From positions 4,566,691 to 4,630,690 of the forward strand of contig NW_003314261.1 of the NCBI RefSeq assembly GCF_000143415.4: a stretch of 64,000 bases of DNA. The letters are read 5' to 3'. Made by a program: the position numbers and the translations under genes. This document shows, in pieces, positions 1 to 12,300 of the stretch. Within the stretch, counting starts at the first letter, position 1; every line of letters starts with the position of its first letter. The notes under the pieces were generated by a model, which had not been told where the DNA came from, searched no databases, and worked only from the letters and a program-made list of their open reading frames with translations. This DNA comes from Selaginella moellendorffii (Eukaryota; Streptophyta; Lycopodiopsida; Selaginellales; Selaginellaceae).

Positions 1-1522
1 CCCATGGCGAAAGGCCTTGTAGAGTTTTACGGGGCGTTTTATTCGCCTGATAGCGGACAGATTAGCATAGCGTTGGAGTACATGGATGGAGGATCACTTG
101 CGGATATCGTGCGAAACAAGAAGTTTATTCCTGAGCCGATTCTGTCGGTCATCACACGAAAAGTTTTACAGGTAAAGCCTCACCTTTACGGTAAGCTTCG
201 CTTTTTCGCGTGCTCGCAATCAGTCACGAAAGTTGTGTGTTATTTTCCAGGGCTTGCAGTTTCTTCACGGAGTAAGACATCTAGTTCACCGAGACATTAA
301 ACCTGCAAACCTTCTAATCAATCTGATAGGTGAGCCGAAAATCACAGATTTTGGGATCAGTGCTGGCCTTGACAACTCCATTGCCATGGTATGCGTTCGC
401 ATCTTAGTGACCAAGCTCAAGCCTGCTTAATTTGCACTTTGCTTGGCAGTGTGCCACGTTTGTCGGCACGGTGACTTACATGTCTCCAGAGAGAATCAAC
501 AACGAGTGCTACTCGTACCCGGCGGATATCTGGAGTCTGGGACTTGCGTTGCTGGAGTGTGGTACTGGAGAGTTCCCTTACAACGCTAGCAAGGGCCCTG
601 TGAATCTGATGCTTCAAGTAAGGTTTTTGTCCTGGTAGCCGACACTACTCTCCTGTATGTTCTGATCTGTGTAAGTTGCTTACAGGTAATGTATGATCCG
701 TCTCCAGCCCCGCCTGCGGACAGATTCTCCTGCGAGTTTCGGTCGTTTGTGGAAGCATGCCTACGAAAAGATGCCGATACAAGGCCAACAGCAGAACAGG
801 TTGGAATTTATTTCGGCTCCCAGAGGTCCCCAGTTTTACATGTTCGTTTCTGCTGCAGCTTTTACAACACCCATTTATTAAGAAGTACGAGAACGCAGAT
901 GTTGACTTGGCTGGTTTTGTGCACAGTGTCTTCGATCCAACAGAGCGGTTGAAAGACCTGTCTGATGTAAGATGTTTTGTTTTCTCTCTTCCACTTGACT
1001 TACTGATCATTGAGACGCTGCAGATGCTTACGGTCCATTACTACATGCTGTTTGACGGTCCTGACTCGCTATGGCATCACATGAAGACTTTCTACCGCCA
1101 AAACTCGACTTTCTCGTGAGTTTGCTTTTCTCGTCTGCCGGTCCCCTTTAATTCCCTCCTTACGCAGGTTCGCGAACCAAACCGTCTGCGGTCTGGATCA
1201 AGTGTTCACGACGCTCACGGACATCCGCAACATGCTGGCCGGGGAGCGAGCCGAGGAGAGGCTCGTTCACGTCGTGGAGAACTTGCAGTGCTGCGCGTAC
1301 TCCAAGCGGGGCATCGTGATCCGGGTGTCCGGGGCCTTCGTGCTGGGGAGCCACTTCATTCCGACCAGCGACGGCATCCAAGTGGAGGGACTCCTGGCCA
1401 GCCCGTCCTTGGACGTCCAGAGCCGGCAGATGGGAACGTTTAGCGAGCAGTTTGTGATGGAGCCGGCCGAGCAACAAGGCTCCTTTTTCATCTCCAAGCA
1501 GGAGCTCTACATCCAGCAATAG
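1..1522 (+). CDS. MKK3: MAP kinase kinase, MKK3 type (group B) with C-terminal NTF2 domain; 5' end outside window
   Basis: Dual-specificity kinase of a MAPK cascade. The visible part begins just before the hinge ([10 protein letters not shown]) and contains the catalytic loop [10 protein letters not shown], the DFGISAG motif, an activation loop with the plant S-x5-T arrangement (SIAMCAT), [11 protein letters not shown] and the end of the C-lobe. After the kinase comes an NTF2-like domain ending KQELYIQQ-stop at 1520-1522; this tail is diagnostic of plant MKK3. Exons that keep the frame: 1-171, 251-388, 450-617, 686-799, 859-966, 1024-1115 and 1168-1522, all GT-AG with introns of 52-79 nt. The N-lobe (P-loop, catalytic lysine) lies before base 1. 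Known: MKK3 acts upstream of group C MAPKs. Inferred: the same role here. The gene looks intact. Confidence 0.93.
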
Positions 1523-1883
1523 TGAAGAAACTATGGCTGCTGCTACAAGCGCTACACAGGCGGGACAGGGAAAACAAGCGCGATCAAATGAGCTCCAAGT
1601 CAATCAGCCACAGGGCATCTCACAGATTTGGGAAGAAGTTCTTAGCGAGAAGCCACAGAGACGACGGTGACGAAGAGGTTTCTTTCAAGTTATGGCAAAG
1701 CGATAGGAAGGAAATAATGCCGAGTTTTTTTTTTCTGTAAACTATGTTGTAAAGTATGGTGGAAGAAAGTGGTTTTGTTTATATCTTAAACTTTGGATTC
1801 TAAGCCTTTAAAGTAAAGTAGTTGTTAGGGTTTTTGGTTTTTGTTGGTAGCTAGGGCTGATCGAGAGCGCGCTACGCTTGGGA
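1523..1883. other. Spacer: MKK3 3' UTR and FPA-like 5' region
   Basis: These 361 bases hold no convincing coding region. The first part is likely the MKK3 3' UTR and the last 60 or so bases the 5' leader of the FPA-like gene. No clear TATA box or other motif was recognised. Confidence 0.5.
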
Positions 1884-4137
1884 ATGAAGGAGCCCGTGGC
1901 TGTAAGGCAGATTTCTTCTTTCTCGCGTGATGACCGTGTGTGCGATCTCCATCAGGTGGCAAGAGCAGCGATTCCCGAGCGGCAGTCATCGAGATCGCCG
2001 TCGTCGCATCCTCCTCCCGCTTCATTCTCGGGCGCGCACGATGAATCCGCCGGCGCTCCCTCGCGGCATCTCTGGGTGGGGAACGTTGCCGTGGAGACAC
2101 CGGAGTCCGTGGTGCGCGACATGTTTGGGAAATTTGGAGAGCTGGACAGCGTCACGGTCTATCCCCAGCGGCAATACGCGTTTGTGAATTTTCGGAAGCA
2201 AGAGGACGCCGAGCGCGCCAAGGAGGGGCTGCACGGAGCACACATCGCGGGGCAGCCTTTGCGAATAGAATTCGCCAAAGGGGTGGGTTTCTCTTTTCCA
2301 GGCAGGGATTTCTCTCGATTCTCTCTAGTCTGTTCTTTAGAGTGGTGATTTTTCCTAGGCTGGTATTTCGTTTTTTTTGTGTGTGTGTGTGTGTGTGTGT
2401 GTTTGAGCTTGGTGCTGTGGATGATACTAAAGCTTGGGTGTTTTCTCATCTCCAGGCGAGGCCTAACAGGCATTTGGCTGTGGCTGGGATAGCTCTAAGC
2501 GTGACCAAGGAGATGCTAGAGGCGGAGTTCCAAAAGTATGGAGCCATCGAGGAGTTCAAGCTGTTGAAAGATAAGAGCTCTCTCATGGTGGACTACTTTA
2601 AAACTGATGATGCCATTGCTGCCGTGGAAGCGCTCAACGGGAAACGCTTCGGTGACGACGTCCTGCGCGTAGATTATCGCTCTCTTGCTTCGAAACGGGT
2701 ACTTTGATCTTGTTGTCGCGCTACATCTGACGGTTCCTTTCATGCAGGGTCCTGCCTCGGGACCGTCAGCTCCCAGCTCCGCTCCGCGAGGTGGCGGCGG
2801 CAACAAGGACGATACTCCCAGCGAGGTTTTGTGGATCGGCCTCCCAGCCAACGCCAAGTTCGACGAGGAGACGCTCCACAGGTTGTTTCTTCCCTACGGC
2901 GAGGTCGACCGGGTAAAACTGTTCGCGTCGCGAAGTTACTGCTTTGTAGAGTTTCGCTCAGTCAAAGAGGCGGCTCTGGCCAAGAACGCTCTTTCAGGGA
3001 AACCGATCAATGGACACCGGCTCCACATAGAGTTTTCCACCAGTGAAGTAGGCCCCGTGGATGGGAAAGACGGTGCCTCGGAGCCGAACGAGGCCATCGC
3101 CAAGAAGTCGAGAGTGTCGCCTGCCGAGCAGAGTGGACCCCGTCTTGGCTCGCCGTTTCTTCCCGTCCAAGGCCCGGACAGCTGGGGATGGCACGGAGTC
3201 ATCGCAAAAGGTGGCACTGTTGTCTGCCAAGCTCGTGGATTTCTAGCCAGCGGCAAAGTCGAGACACTCCTGATGTAAGTTCTCTGGTTTCCTCTTTTCC
3301 TTTCTCCTTGCTCATGAAAGCTGGTTTTGCTTTGCTTGCAGACCCGAGGTCGTAAACTGCACGTCTCGCACGGACTTGGACAGGCTCGCGGACCACATCT
3401 ATCCCACCGCCGAGTTTCCAGTCGTCTTGTTCATGCCGGCGCGGGACGTGGACCTGATGGCTTACCACGACTTCCTGCGCTACCTCCGAGAGAACCACCG
3501 GGCGGGAGTCGTCAAGCTGGGCGACGCCACGAACCTCTTCCTCGTGCCGCCGTCGCCCTTCGCGGAGAAGGTCCTCAAGGTGACGCGGAGCGACTGCATC
3601 ATCGGGATGGTGTTGAACTTCCGGAGCCAGTACCACCATCACGTCCAACTCCAGCAGCAGCAGCAGCAGCACCATCACCACCAACAAAAGCAGGATCACT
3701 TCCAAACTTCCCAGCCGCCGCCACCGGCAAACTTGCCTCCGGAGCTCCTGGCATGGTCGATGTTTCCCCCGGCGACTAGCACCGCTCCCAGTGCCATGGC
3801 CGCTCCTCTAAGCGTGACTGGCGCTGCTGCCCCGGCTCCTGTGGCTGCTCCTCCTGGATTCTCCTGGCCGGGACCGGGAGATCAGCAGCAGCAGCAGCAG
3901 AGCGTGGTCGTGTCACAGCAGCAGCCAAATGCTGTCGTTGCCCCTCAGCTTCCAATCGAGCAGCTTGCGCAGCTGACTTCGTTGCTCCAGCAAACATCGT
4001 CGCAGCAAGCGCAGGCACAGCAACCGGCGTGGGCGCCAAGTGCCGCGATTGCGCAGTTCCACCAGGGAGACCCCGAGCAGTTCCAGAGGACCCTGGCTCT
4101 CGCGGCGCAGATGCTCGAGGCCCGGAAAAAGCAGTGA
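1884..4137 (+). CDS. FPA-like RNA-binding protein, three RRMs plus SPOC domain
   Basis: Nuclear RNA-binding protein resembling Arabidopsis FPA (flowering time, RNA 3'-end choice). Exons 1884-2282, 2456-2698, 2748-3274 and 3342-4137 splice in frame to about 654 residues. RRM1 is about residues 61-133 (RNP motifs LWVGNV and YAFVNF), RRM2 about 137-210 (HLAVAGI, SLMVDY), RRM3 about 236-310 (LWIGLP, YCFVEF). The SPOC domain is about 340-480 (WHGVIAKGG ... EFPVVLFMP ... NLFLVPPS), followed by a Q/H/P-rich low-complexity tail with CAG runs at 3651-3670 and 3883-3900. I chose the ATG at 1884, the first in frame. Intron 1 carries a GT microsatellite. Known: FPA family members promote proximal poly(A) site use. 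Function in a lycophyte is inferred. Confidence 0.9.
2379..2402. repeat. GT microsatellite in intron 1 of the FPA-like gene
   Basis: A run of about 12 GT dinucleotides lies between the donor at 2283 and the acceptor ending at 2455. It is intronic, so it does not touch the reading frame. Confidence 0.9.
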
Positions 4138-4266
4138 AAAACGTAGGCAGCGGCTGTGTACAGTTAGAAAGCAATTGGAGTACAGAAGAGATTCTTGTAA
4201 AACGAACTTTCCAGTGAAATCCTTTTTACTTACTTTCTTCCGTTAAACCTTGAAGCTTGGAGTTAC

Positions 4267-4611
4267 ATGATTCAAAGAGATTTTTGTGTTTTGATAGATG
4301 TCATCTTTAATGGAAAGGTTAATGAGATCTTGAAGCGTTTCAATATAACAGGAGATGTTAAGACCGCAGTGCTTCATGTCATGGAGAGGACTAGCAAGGA
4401 TTACAAGGATTCTGTTATCATGTTTCTGGTGTGGGATGAGGCTCGACTGCCAAAAGTTGCTGGTCCAGATCATAACAAAGCAGAAATAGTGGCAACAATA
4501 TTTGATGCTCGTGGCTGCGCAGCCTTGCCTGCTTGTGGGGATCAGGCTTTTCGTTTTGGAGAGCTGGAGGATGATGATGCATTTTGTGCCAAGGTATCAT
4601 TTAAATTATAA
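4267..4611 (+). CDS. Unrecognised ORF, possibly an exon or gene remnant
   Basis: A 114-residue open frame starting MIQRDFCVLIDV, in the 4138-4942 spacer. I do not recognise the family. Its codon use looks coding-like (KTAVLHVMERT, GCAALPACGDQ), and AAG followed by gtatca near 4592 could be a splice donor. No plausible continuation is seen before the AT-rich DNA at 4620-4800. It could be one exon of a decayed gene or chance. The rest of the spacer holds nothing recognisable. Confidence 0.25.
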   Translation: MIQRDFCVLIDVIFNGKVNEILKRFNITGDVKTAVLHVMERTSKDYKDSVIMFLVWDEARLPKVAGPDHNKAEIVATIFDARGCAALPACGDQAFRFGELEDDDAFCAKVSFKL

Positions 4612-4942
4612 AATTTATATAACCTTGAAAATGTCTTTCTTGATAGGAAATTTTGGCTGCTTTTCATTCATTCCAGATGTTTTATTAAGGTGACGAGTTC
4701 AGGTATGAAATGTTTTTTTAATTCTAAAATTTGAGTTCTCACGCACTGACCAAACCAAAAAAAAAAACTGTTTATAAATAAACTTGATTATAAACAAGTA
4801 ATGCAGGACAGATTTCGTAAAACACGGAGCTCTCCAGTCAGGATGTTTCTCAATATTGATTTCCTTGATAGAGGGATTTCACGATCGTCGTCGAGATCCT
4901 GCCCACCAATGGGTCAAGGGAGATGTAATAGAAACAAAGCGA

Positions 4943-6872
4943 TCAAACCTTTAGAGCTTTAGAGTGTTGATCAACTTGCTGCTTAATCTGTGTGCACACA
5001 AAAGAAACGGCCTCGGATTCCTTGCGCTCGTCACGCCTTGGTGAAAGCGCATAGAAAACGTCGTGTGTAATCGATTCCTCGGCCATCTCTTCCAAGTCTG
5101 AAATCCAGAGTTTAGTTTCAGACAAAAGAGATTGACGTGTCATGAACCTTCGTAAGATTCCGCACATATAAGCCGAGCAAAAGCACGGAGCGGAGCCACC
5201 GCCATAGAGCCGCGCTCAGCTAGATCACTATCCCTGTTAAAAACATAAGAAAAGTAAGAAGGAACATTTCTTACTCATCACCTGAAAGTGAAACGCTTTC
5301 TTCCACTCGGAGAACCATCGTCATTCAAGTCTGTGCTCATATTATGTCGCGATAGAGTCTGAAGTTTCAAATCTCGGAGTGGATCTGTTAGTGAAACACC
5401 CATCGGTACCTCCACCTACAAATGAAAAAGAGAAGAAAAAACCAATGTCAAAGAACAAGCTTGAACAAGAGAACCTGTTCGTGGGGATTGGATGCCACAG
5501 CAAAGCCGTAATCAACAGCAAGGATGGAGTTTGGAGTGGAACCATAGCTGAGAAATATCTGCCAGCAAATTAGACAATGTAAAAGAAAGAAGCAATAAAC
5601 TTTACTTCATCACCAGCTTTGTAGTCTTGATCTGCTACTGCCTGCCGATGGAACGAAAAAGAAGAATAAAAAGAGAGAAAGATCTTAGCTAGCAAACAAT
5701 GCGCTTGCAGATAAGCTTACCACCGCACAATCCTTTTCCTTGTCGTAGGAGAGCCGTGTTTGACAATTATGATCGTGGTTGAAAAAATCCGCGAATGGAA
5801 TCTGGTCTACCAGGTTGAGCCAAAGCAATTGCCGTTACTGCCTACCATTGACATTGTCAAGTCTCCTTCTCGGCTTTCCCAGGAACGTGAAGAAACTACA
5901 TTGCTGCCATCAATTCCTTTGGCATTGAATTCTCATTTTTCTCCATACCAGTTGAGTAAGCGTGCATGAAGTCTGTGAGCGAGACCTCGCCAAGCACATC
6001 ACGACACCATGGGAATACCTGTTTATTGGCCAGTGTCAGTAGCTGCCGAGAAATAAAAAGAAGCAATGACGTTTGCTTCAAGGACGTGAAATTCCGACTT
6101 GATGATTTTCAAGCACTCCATCGTCTCGCGATAAGTTGGACTGTGCTTGAGCCAGGCTAGCTCCTCATCCTTCCAAAACATCTACACACACGTAAGCAAA
6201 ATAATTTACAAGGTATAAAGATGGAGTGGAGGAATCCACCTTACCGTGCTTTCGATATCACCAAGTTGAGGCAAGCATCGAAGATAAGGAGCCCACTGCG
6301 ATTCCTGATTGGACAGAACCAATGCTATTCATGATAAAAAGCAAGAGAAGGTACCTGAGCTTTGTGTTTTTCGGATAGAAGGAAAAGAGACAGCCGAGTC
6401 TTTGGGTTGCTTGTGCTCAGAAGGTGGCTCACTTGCGAGGGTACGTTCTCTGGAGTGATAATCTACAGTGACATCTACAAGCTTGTTACAAAGAAGAGAG
6501 AAGAAAAAAAATAAGAGACCAAGATACTCACGGCAATGCGGGGTATTTCGAGAAAACGTGATCCAGCAGGAACTCTACGAGTGGCAAACAATGCCCTTGG
6601 TATCCAAAGAACGATCTTAGAAAGAAAGAAAAAAAAAATGATCAGTGCTAACCTTCCATACTGTGACATTCCAATTGTCACCGCGGTGTTCTTGCCTAAT
6701 CCACCTCGCTTATTGAGCCACGCCAGGAAATCCTTCCATTCCGGGCACTGGAGATCTAATCTGATGAGAAATCACAAATGCCGCTGGCATACCTGACGAT
6801 CGCCTGGAGAAAAAGACGCTGTGAAGGAGCGAGCGCCAGTGATCCGCCTGGAAGAAGCTCGCATTCCCCCAT
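4943..6872 (-). CDS. SET-domain lysine methyltransferase of the Rubisco-LSMT-like family
   Basis: Predicted non-histone protein lysine methyltransferase. On the minus strand the exons run from ATG 6872-6870. Clear ones are 6793-6872, 6653-6760, 6532-6595, 6355-6462 and 6245-6304, then from 6181 down. Spliced protein shows an N-terminal SET half (GRALFATRRVPAG, FLEIPRIA), an iSET region (QWAPYLRCLP), the catalytic core IPFADFFNHDHNC, then IFLSYGSTPNSILAVDYGF, which matches the family's FxxYG...LLxxYGF. A Rubisco-LSMT-like substrate-binding region follows (VEVPMGVSLTDPL...) and ends at TGA 4945-4943. The exon carrying SSRSWESREGDL joins to IPFADFF by a roughly 50-nt intron and restores the family spacing. 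One intermediate donor is unusual (GTCATT). SDG40-type and LSMT-type relatives are both possible; substrate unknown. Confidence 0.82.
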
Positions 6873-6886
6873 AGGGTTTAGGGCTT
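6871..6886. promoter_or_regulatory. Telo-box-like element between divergent start codons
   Basis: The 14 bases separating the minus-strand ATG (6872-6870) from the plus-strand ATG (6887), plus flanks, read TAGGGTTTAGGGC. On the minus strand this contains AAACCCTA, the plant telo-box. Telo-boxes are known near transcription starts of growth-related and organelle-biogenesis genes. The spacing implies that the two transcripts overlap in their 5' ends or that each promoter lies inside the other gene's first exon. Confidence 0.55.
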
Positions 6887-8016
6887 ATGATGCGAGCAGT
6901 GGCAAGGCTGTGGTGTGGGCAATGCGGCAAGGGATTAGGGTTTGTCCGGCTCGCAGCCACCGCGGCGAGCTCGCAAAGCTCGGGTAATGTCGATTGCTCC
7001 ACGAAATCTCCCCTCAAGAAGAAGGCGCCCGTGGCTACGAGGACGAAGAAGCCGAGCAAGAAGGTCATAGCCGAGATTTCCAGGAAGAACTGGCTGGATT
7101 CCCTGACATTACCGCTTGGGGACGAGGGGGATGTCGATGCCGAGTGTGACGCAGAGGTTTTGGCGATCTCGGCGTCATCGGTCCCAGTGGATAATGCGCT
7201 TGTGATTGGCATCGACCCGGATTTCAAAGGCGCATTGGCTGTTCTACGTTTGGAAGATGATCGATTCATACCCGAGGTATGATCCTTTCCTTGTGCCTTC
7301 CTTCTAATGGCTACTGGCGCAGTGAAGGTGTTTGATGTTCCAACGCTCAAAGTCGCCATTGGAGGAACTATGCGGCTTCGTCCAGACGCCAAAGCCATTG
7401 TCAACCTCTTGAAGACGATCAACGCTCCTCACGGTAGAAACGATGGGCTTTTCGTGAAAGTTTCTCATGAACTATTGCGTTGGGTGTTCTAGGCTCGGTG
7501 GCTTACGTCGAGAATTCGTTGCCACATAGCACGGATGGAAAACAGGTAAGAAGATCGCACCACTTCTTCTTTTGTTCTATGCTCACGAAAGCTCTTTCAG
7601 TCATGGTGGAGTTCCGGCTTTGGCTTTGGAATGTGGACCGGTACTTTACTTGCGTCTGGCATCTCTGTGGTGCCCGTGTCTCCCAGAGCCTGGAAAACTG
7701 CCATGGGCCTCTCCTCCAGCAAGGTACTCTAGAGCCTTTGTTTTGTGGAAGAAGGATCTCTCTTCCCATTTCCGACTTGGAAAAACTTTTGCCACACGCC
7801 AGGACGAGAGCCGCCTAGTTGCGTCGAGCTGTTTCCCAGCCATCGCCTCACAACTCACGAGGAAAAAAGACCATGGTTTGTTCCCGCGAAAGTACGGCTT
7901 GGCTTACAGTTTTTGACTCGTGCACAGGCCGAGCCGAGGCGCTTTTGCTTGCAGCGTTTGGAAGGGGCCTGACACCGCAATCCGAGTGGGGGCAAACAGT
8001 GGCAAAGTCAGTCTAG
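6887..8016 (+). CDS. MOC1: Organellar Holliday junction resolvase MOC1 (RuvC-like fold)
   Basis: Structure-specific endonuclease that resolves Holliday junctions in chloroplast DNA. Exons 6887-7276, 7328-7433, 7493-7545, 7601-7723, 7803-7875 and 7928-8016 total 834 nt, exactly 278 codons. Residues 1-60 form a basic, Ala/Ser-rich transit peptide. The catalytic core starts with VIGIDPDFKGALA (first Asp), then EVFDVPTLKV, VAYVENSLP (catalytic Glu), DGKQSWWSSGFGFGMW, VVPVSPRAWKTAMGL and KKDHGRAEALLLAAFGRGL (last acidic residues). All family acidic positions are present. Two adjacent ATGs (6887, 6890) are possible starts. It is divergent from the SET gene by 14 bp. Known: MOC1 loss blocks nucleoid segregation in algae and plants. 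Confidence 0.95.
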
Positions 8017-9358
8017 AACACTCGCAACAGGACACACGACTCGCACACGCACGCAAACATTGGTAAAAGAGATAGAAAACTATTTCTCTTTGGTTCTATT
8101 CAACGTTTGAGTTTGACAAAGCCTCCTTCCAGGTTGGTTTGACAAAGACGCCTGTTCCGGAAAACAAATGCCCCGCACAGCTCCTCCGGGGCCAGCCAAG
8201 AAAAGTATAAACTACAACGCTTCTCGCACTGTTCACCACTATTGTACTTTCAGGTGACGCATTCGCCATCGCCATAGCAGTAGATCGAAGAGCATCGCTG
8301 GCTGGATTCCTGCTTTGATCCCCGGCGATTGAGAAGCAAATCGCGACGAGAGAGAACCGGGGACCGAGACAACGAACTTGTTCGAAGCTTCCAGTCCCGG
8401 CAAGCAAGTGTCTCTTACTTATCTCTCACTCATCGCTTTCATTGTTTAAGCGCTTCCAGACAAAAGCGACGACCACGACCATGACTAGCTATTCCATCGA
8501 TCGGTCTATCGCCCCGCCACTCTCGAGATTTTTTGGAGCTAGATTGGACTGGTGACTGATCGATCTTAAGAAGTAAAACCCATAACCACGATTCCATGGT
8601 CTTGGTTTAAATTTCAGCCGTTGGATCGCGTCCAAATGGGGCTACAATGGCCGTTGGATGTGGAGCGGCGATGGATTGAATGGTGGGTGTAGTCGAGAAT
8701 TAGGGCAGCCGCGAAGGAACAAGGCAGCGCAATTGGCGACAATGCGGCCAGGGATTCCGTGGTAATGATTCGCTTTTGGACAACAAAGTGGTGTATGACC
8801 GGATCGATTGTCTCCGCTCCCTCCTCTTTATGCTAGTGGAGTCTGAATTTTTGGAGCGTCCACTCAATCCATTCCTTCTCTCCTTCTTCCTCTTTGTCTC
8901 CCCTTTTACTTTCCTCTCGATCGATGATCCATTCGCTTCCGTGTGAGAGAGAGAGGATGATCCTTCTTCCACCAGCGATCTAGGGCCCGGATCGCACGGG
9001 TGAAGGGCTAGTGACGGGCAGCGTGACGGGCACCGACGACTTGCGCTCTTCCACACCTCTCTCTCTCTCTCTCTCTCTCTTCCTCTCTTTTATAATTCTC
9101 AGTCTTCCAGAGTAACTATTCCTGCGAGGCCAGCGATCGACGGAACAGGGGCCGCGGAAGCGTGTTCATATTGCGAGTGAGCTCCTAGATCATGCGCTTC
9201 TTCTCTTCCCGGTTGATCGCCTCCGGCATCGCCAGAGCGTGCTCGCGGTAAGCATTCCAGTAGGTGATCTCTCTTCTCTTCTCTGAGATGGGTATTTCGT
9301 TCTAAGGCCAGTGATCCAGCGATTCCTTTGATGATGCTAAGAAGAAGAAGTAGCGGCC
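8017..9358. other. Intergenic region with the promoter and leader of the first LRR receptor kinase
   Basis: No supported gene in about 1.3 kb. Near the 3' end are a CT dinucleotide run (about 9054-9082) and a TATA-like TTTATAAT at 9089-9096, which would leave a leader of roughly 240 nt before the ATG at 9359. Two related GCCGTTGGAT words occur at about 8619 and 8652. Open frames on the minus strand here have no family features. Confidence 0.4.
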
Positions 9359-12300
9359 ATGTCTCTCTCCAATTTGCTGCTGGGTTTGTTTCTACTCGTC
9401 TTTCTCGCAACATCTCGGTCGCAGTGCCCCACGAATCCATCCGGGATCGCCAACGACACACAGACTCTGCTCTCTCTCGGTGACAGGCTTGGCATCAAAG
9501 CGTGGAACGAGACCGCCAATCCAAGAGCATGGCGCGGTGTGGAGTGGAGCTCGGACAACCGAGTGGAGGGCCTCAATATGTCCAGGTTAAATCTCTCGGG
9601 AGTTCTTCCTTCCATCTGGGCCGAGCTTCCATCGCTGGCTCGCTTGGACCTCTCGCAAAACAACATCTTCTCGCTGGAGGTGGCTGGTTGCAAGAACACG
9701 CAGCTCAAGCTCCTCAACTTGAGCTCCAATTCTCTGCAAGAGGTCCCGGCAAACCTCTCCAGCCTCGAGAGCTTGGAAAGCTTGGACCTCAGTGGGAACT
9801 TCTTGGGAGTGGCTGGAGTTCCAAAGTTTAGCTCCACGCTGCGATCGCTCAACCTGTCCATCAACAACTTGACTGGGAGCGTCTCCATCGGTGGTAACCT
9901 GGGACTGGAGGCACTGGAGCTCTCGCACAACGGATTCAGCGGCTCCATTCCAGAGACTTTCGGGGAGATGACGAACTTGACGCGCCTGGACATATCGTAT
10001 AACAGGTTTACCGGAGATCTACCCGATATCTGGAGCAAGAACTTGGAGCTCAGGTACTTGGATATCTCCAACAATTCGCTCCAGGGCGGTTTGCCACCGA
10101 GCTTGCGAAGGCTACGCAAGCTCTCGGTTTTAAGCGCTAGATCCAACTTTCTCTCCGGGCCACTGGAGCTGGAAGATGGCGACTTTGCGAGCATCGAGAC
10201 TTTGCACCTCTTCCAAAACTTGTTTAACGGGACGGTACCAGCGAGGGTGGGAAGCTTGACGAACTTGAGGATGCTGGTTCTCACGCAGAATCGTTTCAGT
10301 GGCGCTATACCTCCGGAGCTAGGAAACTGCTCGAACATCAGAGAGATATGGCTCAACGGCAATGACTTGACTGGAACCATCCCAGGCGAGCTCTCGAAGC
10401 TGTCGCATCTCCAGCAGCTAGTTCTCAATGGCAACGACATCGGTGGAGAGCTCCCTTCCGGACTCTCCAACTGCACGGAGCTGGTCGTTCTCTGGCTGGA
10501 GCAGAACAAGTTTTCTGGAAATCTCCCGGACAGCTTCGCGAACTTGAGCCGCCTGCTCATTCTCTCGCTCTCCGGCAATGATCTCGTCGGTTCCATCCCG
10601 GCCTCCTACGGCAAGATGAGCTCGCTGATCGGCCTCGACGTTGGATCGAACAGCCTCTCTGGAGAAGTCCCGGCCATGCTGCAAAACGTCTCGACTTTGC
10701 AGTTCCTCTTCCTCTCAAACAACAGCTTCAGCGGCTCCATCCCGGACTGGCTTCCCCGACTCAGGAACTTACGAGCCATGGACTTCTCGCTTAACAGGTT
10801 CTCAGGCGAGATACCGGCAAGCATCGGCCGACTGTTCGCCAACGTCCAGCTCTACAACATGACCAACACCACCCCGCTGGTTCACGCGCAAAGCCTCGTC
10901 TACAGTGGCTTCGCCTTCCCGACAACCATAGACTTCTCCTCCAACCAGCTGAGTGGAAGCATTCCAGCGACCATCGGCGACCTCCACAACCTCCAGGTGC
11001 TGGACTTGAGCCACAACCAGCTAACCGGTCCCATTCCCGATTCCCTGGGAAACGCGAAGAACCTCTCCAGGGTGACGCTCGCGAGCAATCGTCTCAATGG
11101 CTCCATACCATCGTCCGTGGCGGACCTCTCGTTTCTCACCGTCTTCGACGTCTCCAACAACAGCCTGGTGGGACGGATACCTTACAGCCCGCAACTCTCG
11201 TCCATGGACGTGGCTCTCTTCGCGGGAAACCATCTCTGTGGCGCGCCTGTGGCAAACTGCTCGAGCAGTGCTGCGCCGCCGGGTGGAATCCAGTCCAGAG
11301 GTGGCGAGCTAGAATCTCAAGAGGCGACGAGGAGAAAGACGCTCATACCGATCGTCATCGCCATCTTTGCGGCGGCCTTCTTCTGCGTCTTCCTGGCCAT
11401 GTACTTCGCGCTCGCTCGTCGGCGGCACAAGCTGTACTCCAACACCGACCGGGACAACGCCAGCTTCTCGCTCGCCTTCTGCGAGAAGCTCCCCGAGCAG
11501 ATCTCCGCGCGCAAGCTGGCGGCCGCCACAGACAACTTCAGCGGGGACAACGTCGTCGGGGACGGCGGCTTCGGCGTCGTGTACCGCGCAGTGCTGGAAA
11601 ACGGCCAGGTGGTGGCCGTGAAGAAGCTCTCGTCGTGCGGCCTCCAGGGGGACCGCGAGTTCCGCGCCGAGCTCCAGACGCTGGGCGAGCTCAAGCACAA
11701 GAACCTGGTGCCGCTGCTGGGCTACTGCTCCGACAACAACGATCGCCTCCTCATCTACAAGTACCTCAAGAACGGCAGCGTCGACACTTGGCTCTACTGC
11801 CGCGAGCCCGGGATGAAGCCGCTCGACTGGCCGACGAGGCTGAGGATCGCCCGCGGCGCGGCGCAGGGGATCGCGTACTTGCATCAAGGTTGCGAGCAGC
11901 GGCACGCGATCATCCACCGGGATATCAAAGTGAGCAACATACTCCTGGACGAAGAGTTTGAGGCTCACGTCGCGGACTTCGGGCTGGCGAGGCTGGTGAA
12001 CGCTGGAGAGACGCATGTAAGCACGGACGTGGCGGGAACCATCGGCTACATCCCACCGGAGTACAGCCACAAGTGCTTCGCGACGCCCAAGGGGGACGTG
12101 TACAGCTTTGGGGTGGTGTGCCTGGAGATGCTCACGGCGAAGAGGCCGACGGACCAATTCTTCCGGAAGAACACCGGGCTGGTGGCGTGGGTCTTGGGGT
12201 TGAGGAGTGGGGAGGAGAAGAGGATGGCGCTGGACGAGTGCTTGCGGGAGCGGTGTGAGCATGGCGCGGAGTTTGATCAGATGGTGGAGATGATGAGGAT

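Noticed and set aside
9337-12262. Minus-strand ORFs of 419 and 317 residues opposite the LRR receptor kinase (and 417 residues opposite the second copy)
   Set aside because: They mirror the Leu- and Ser-rich LRR codons on the coding strand and have no independent domain. The plus-strand receptor explains the sequence.
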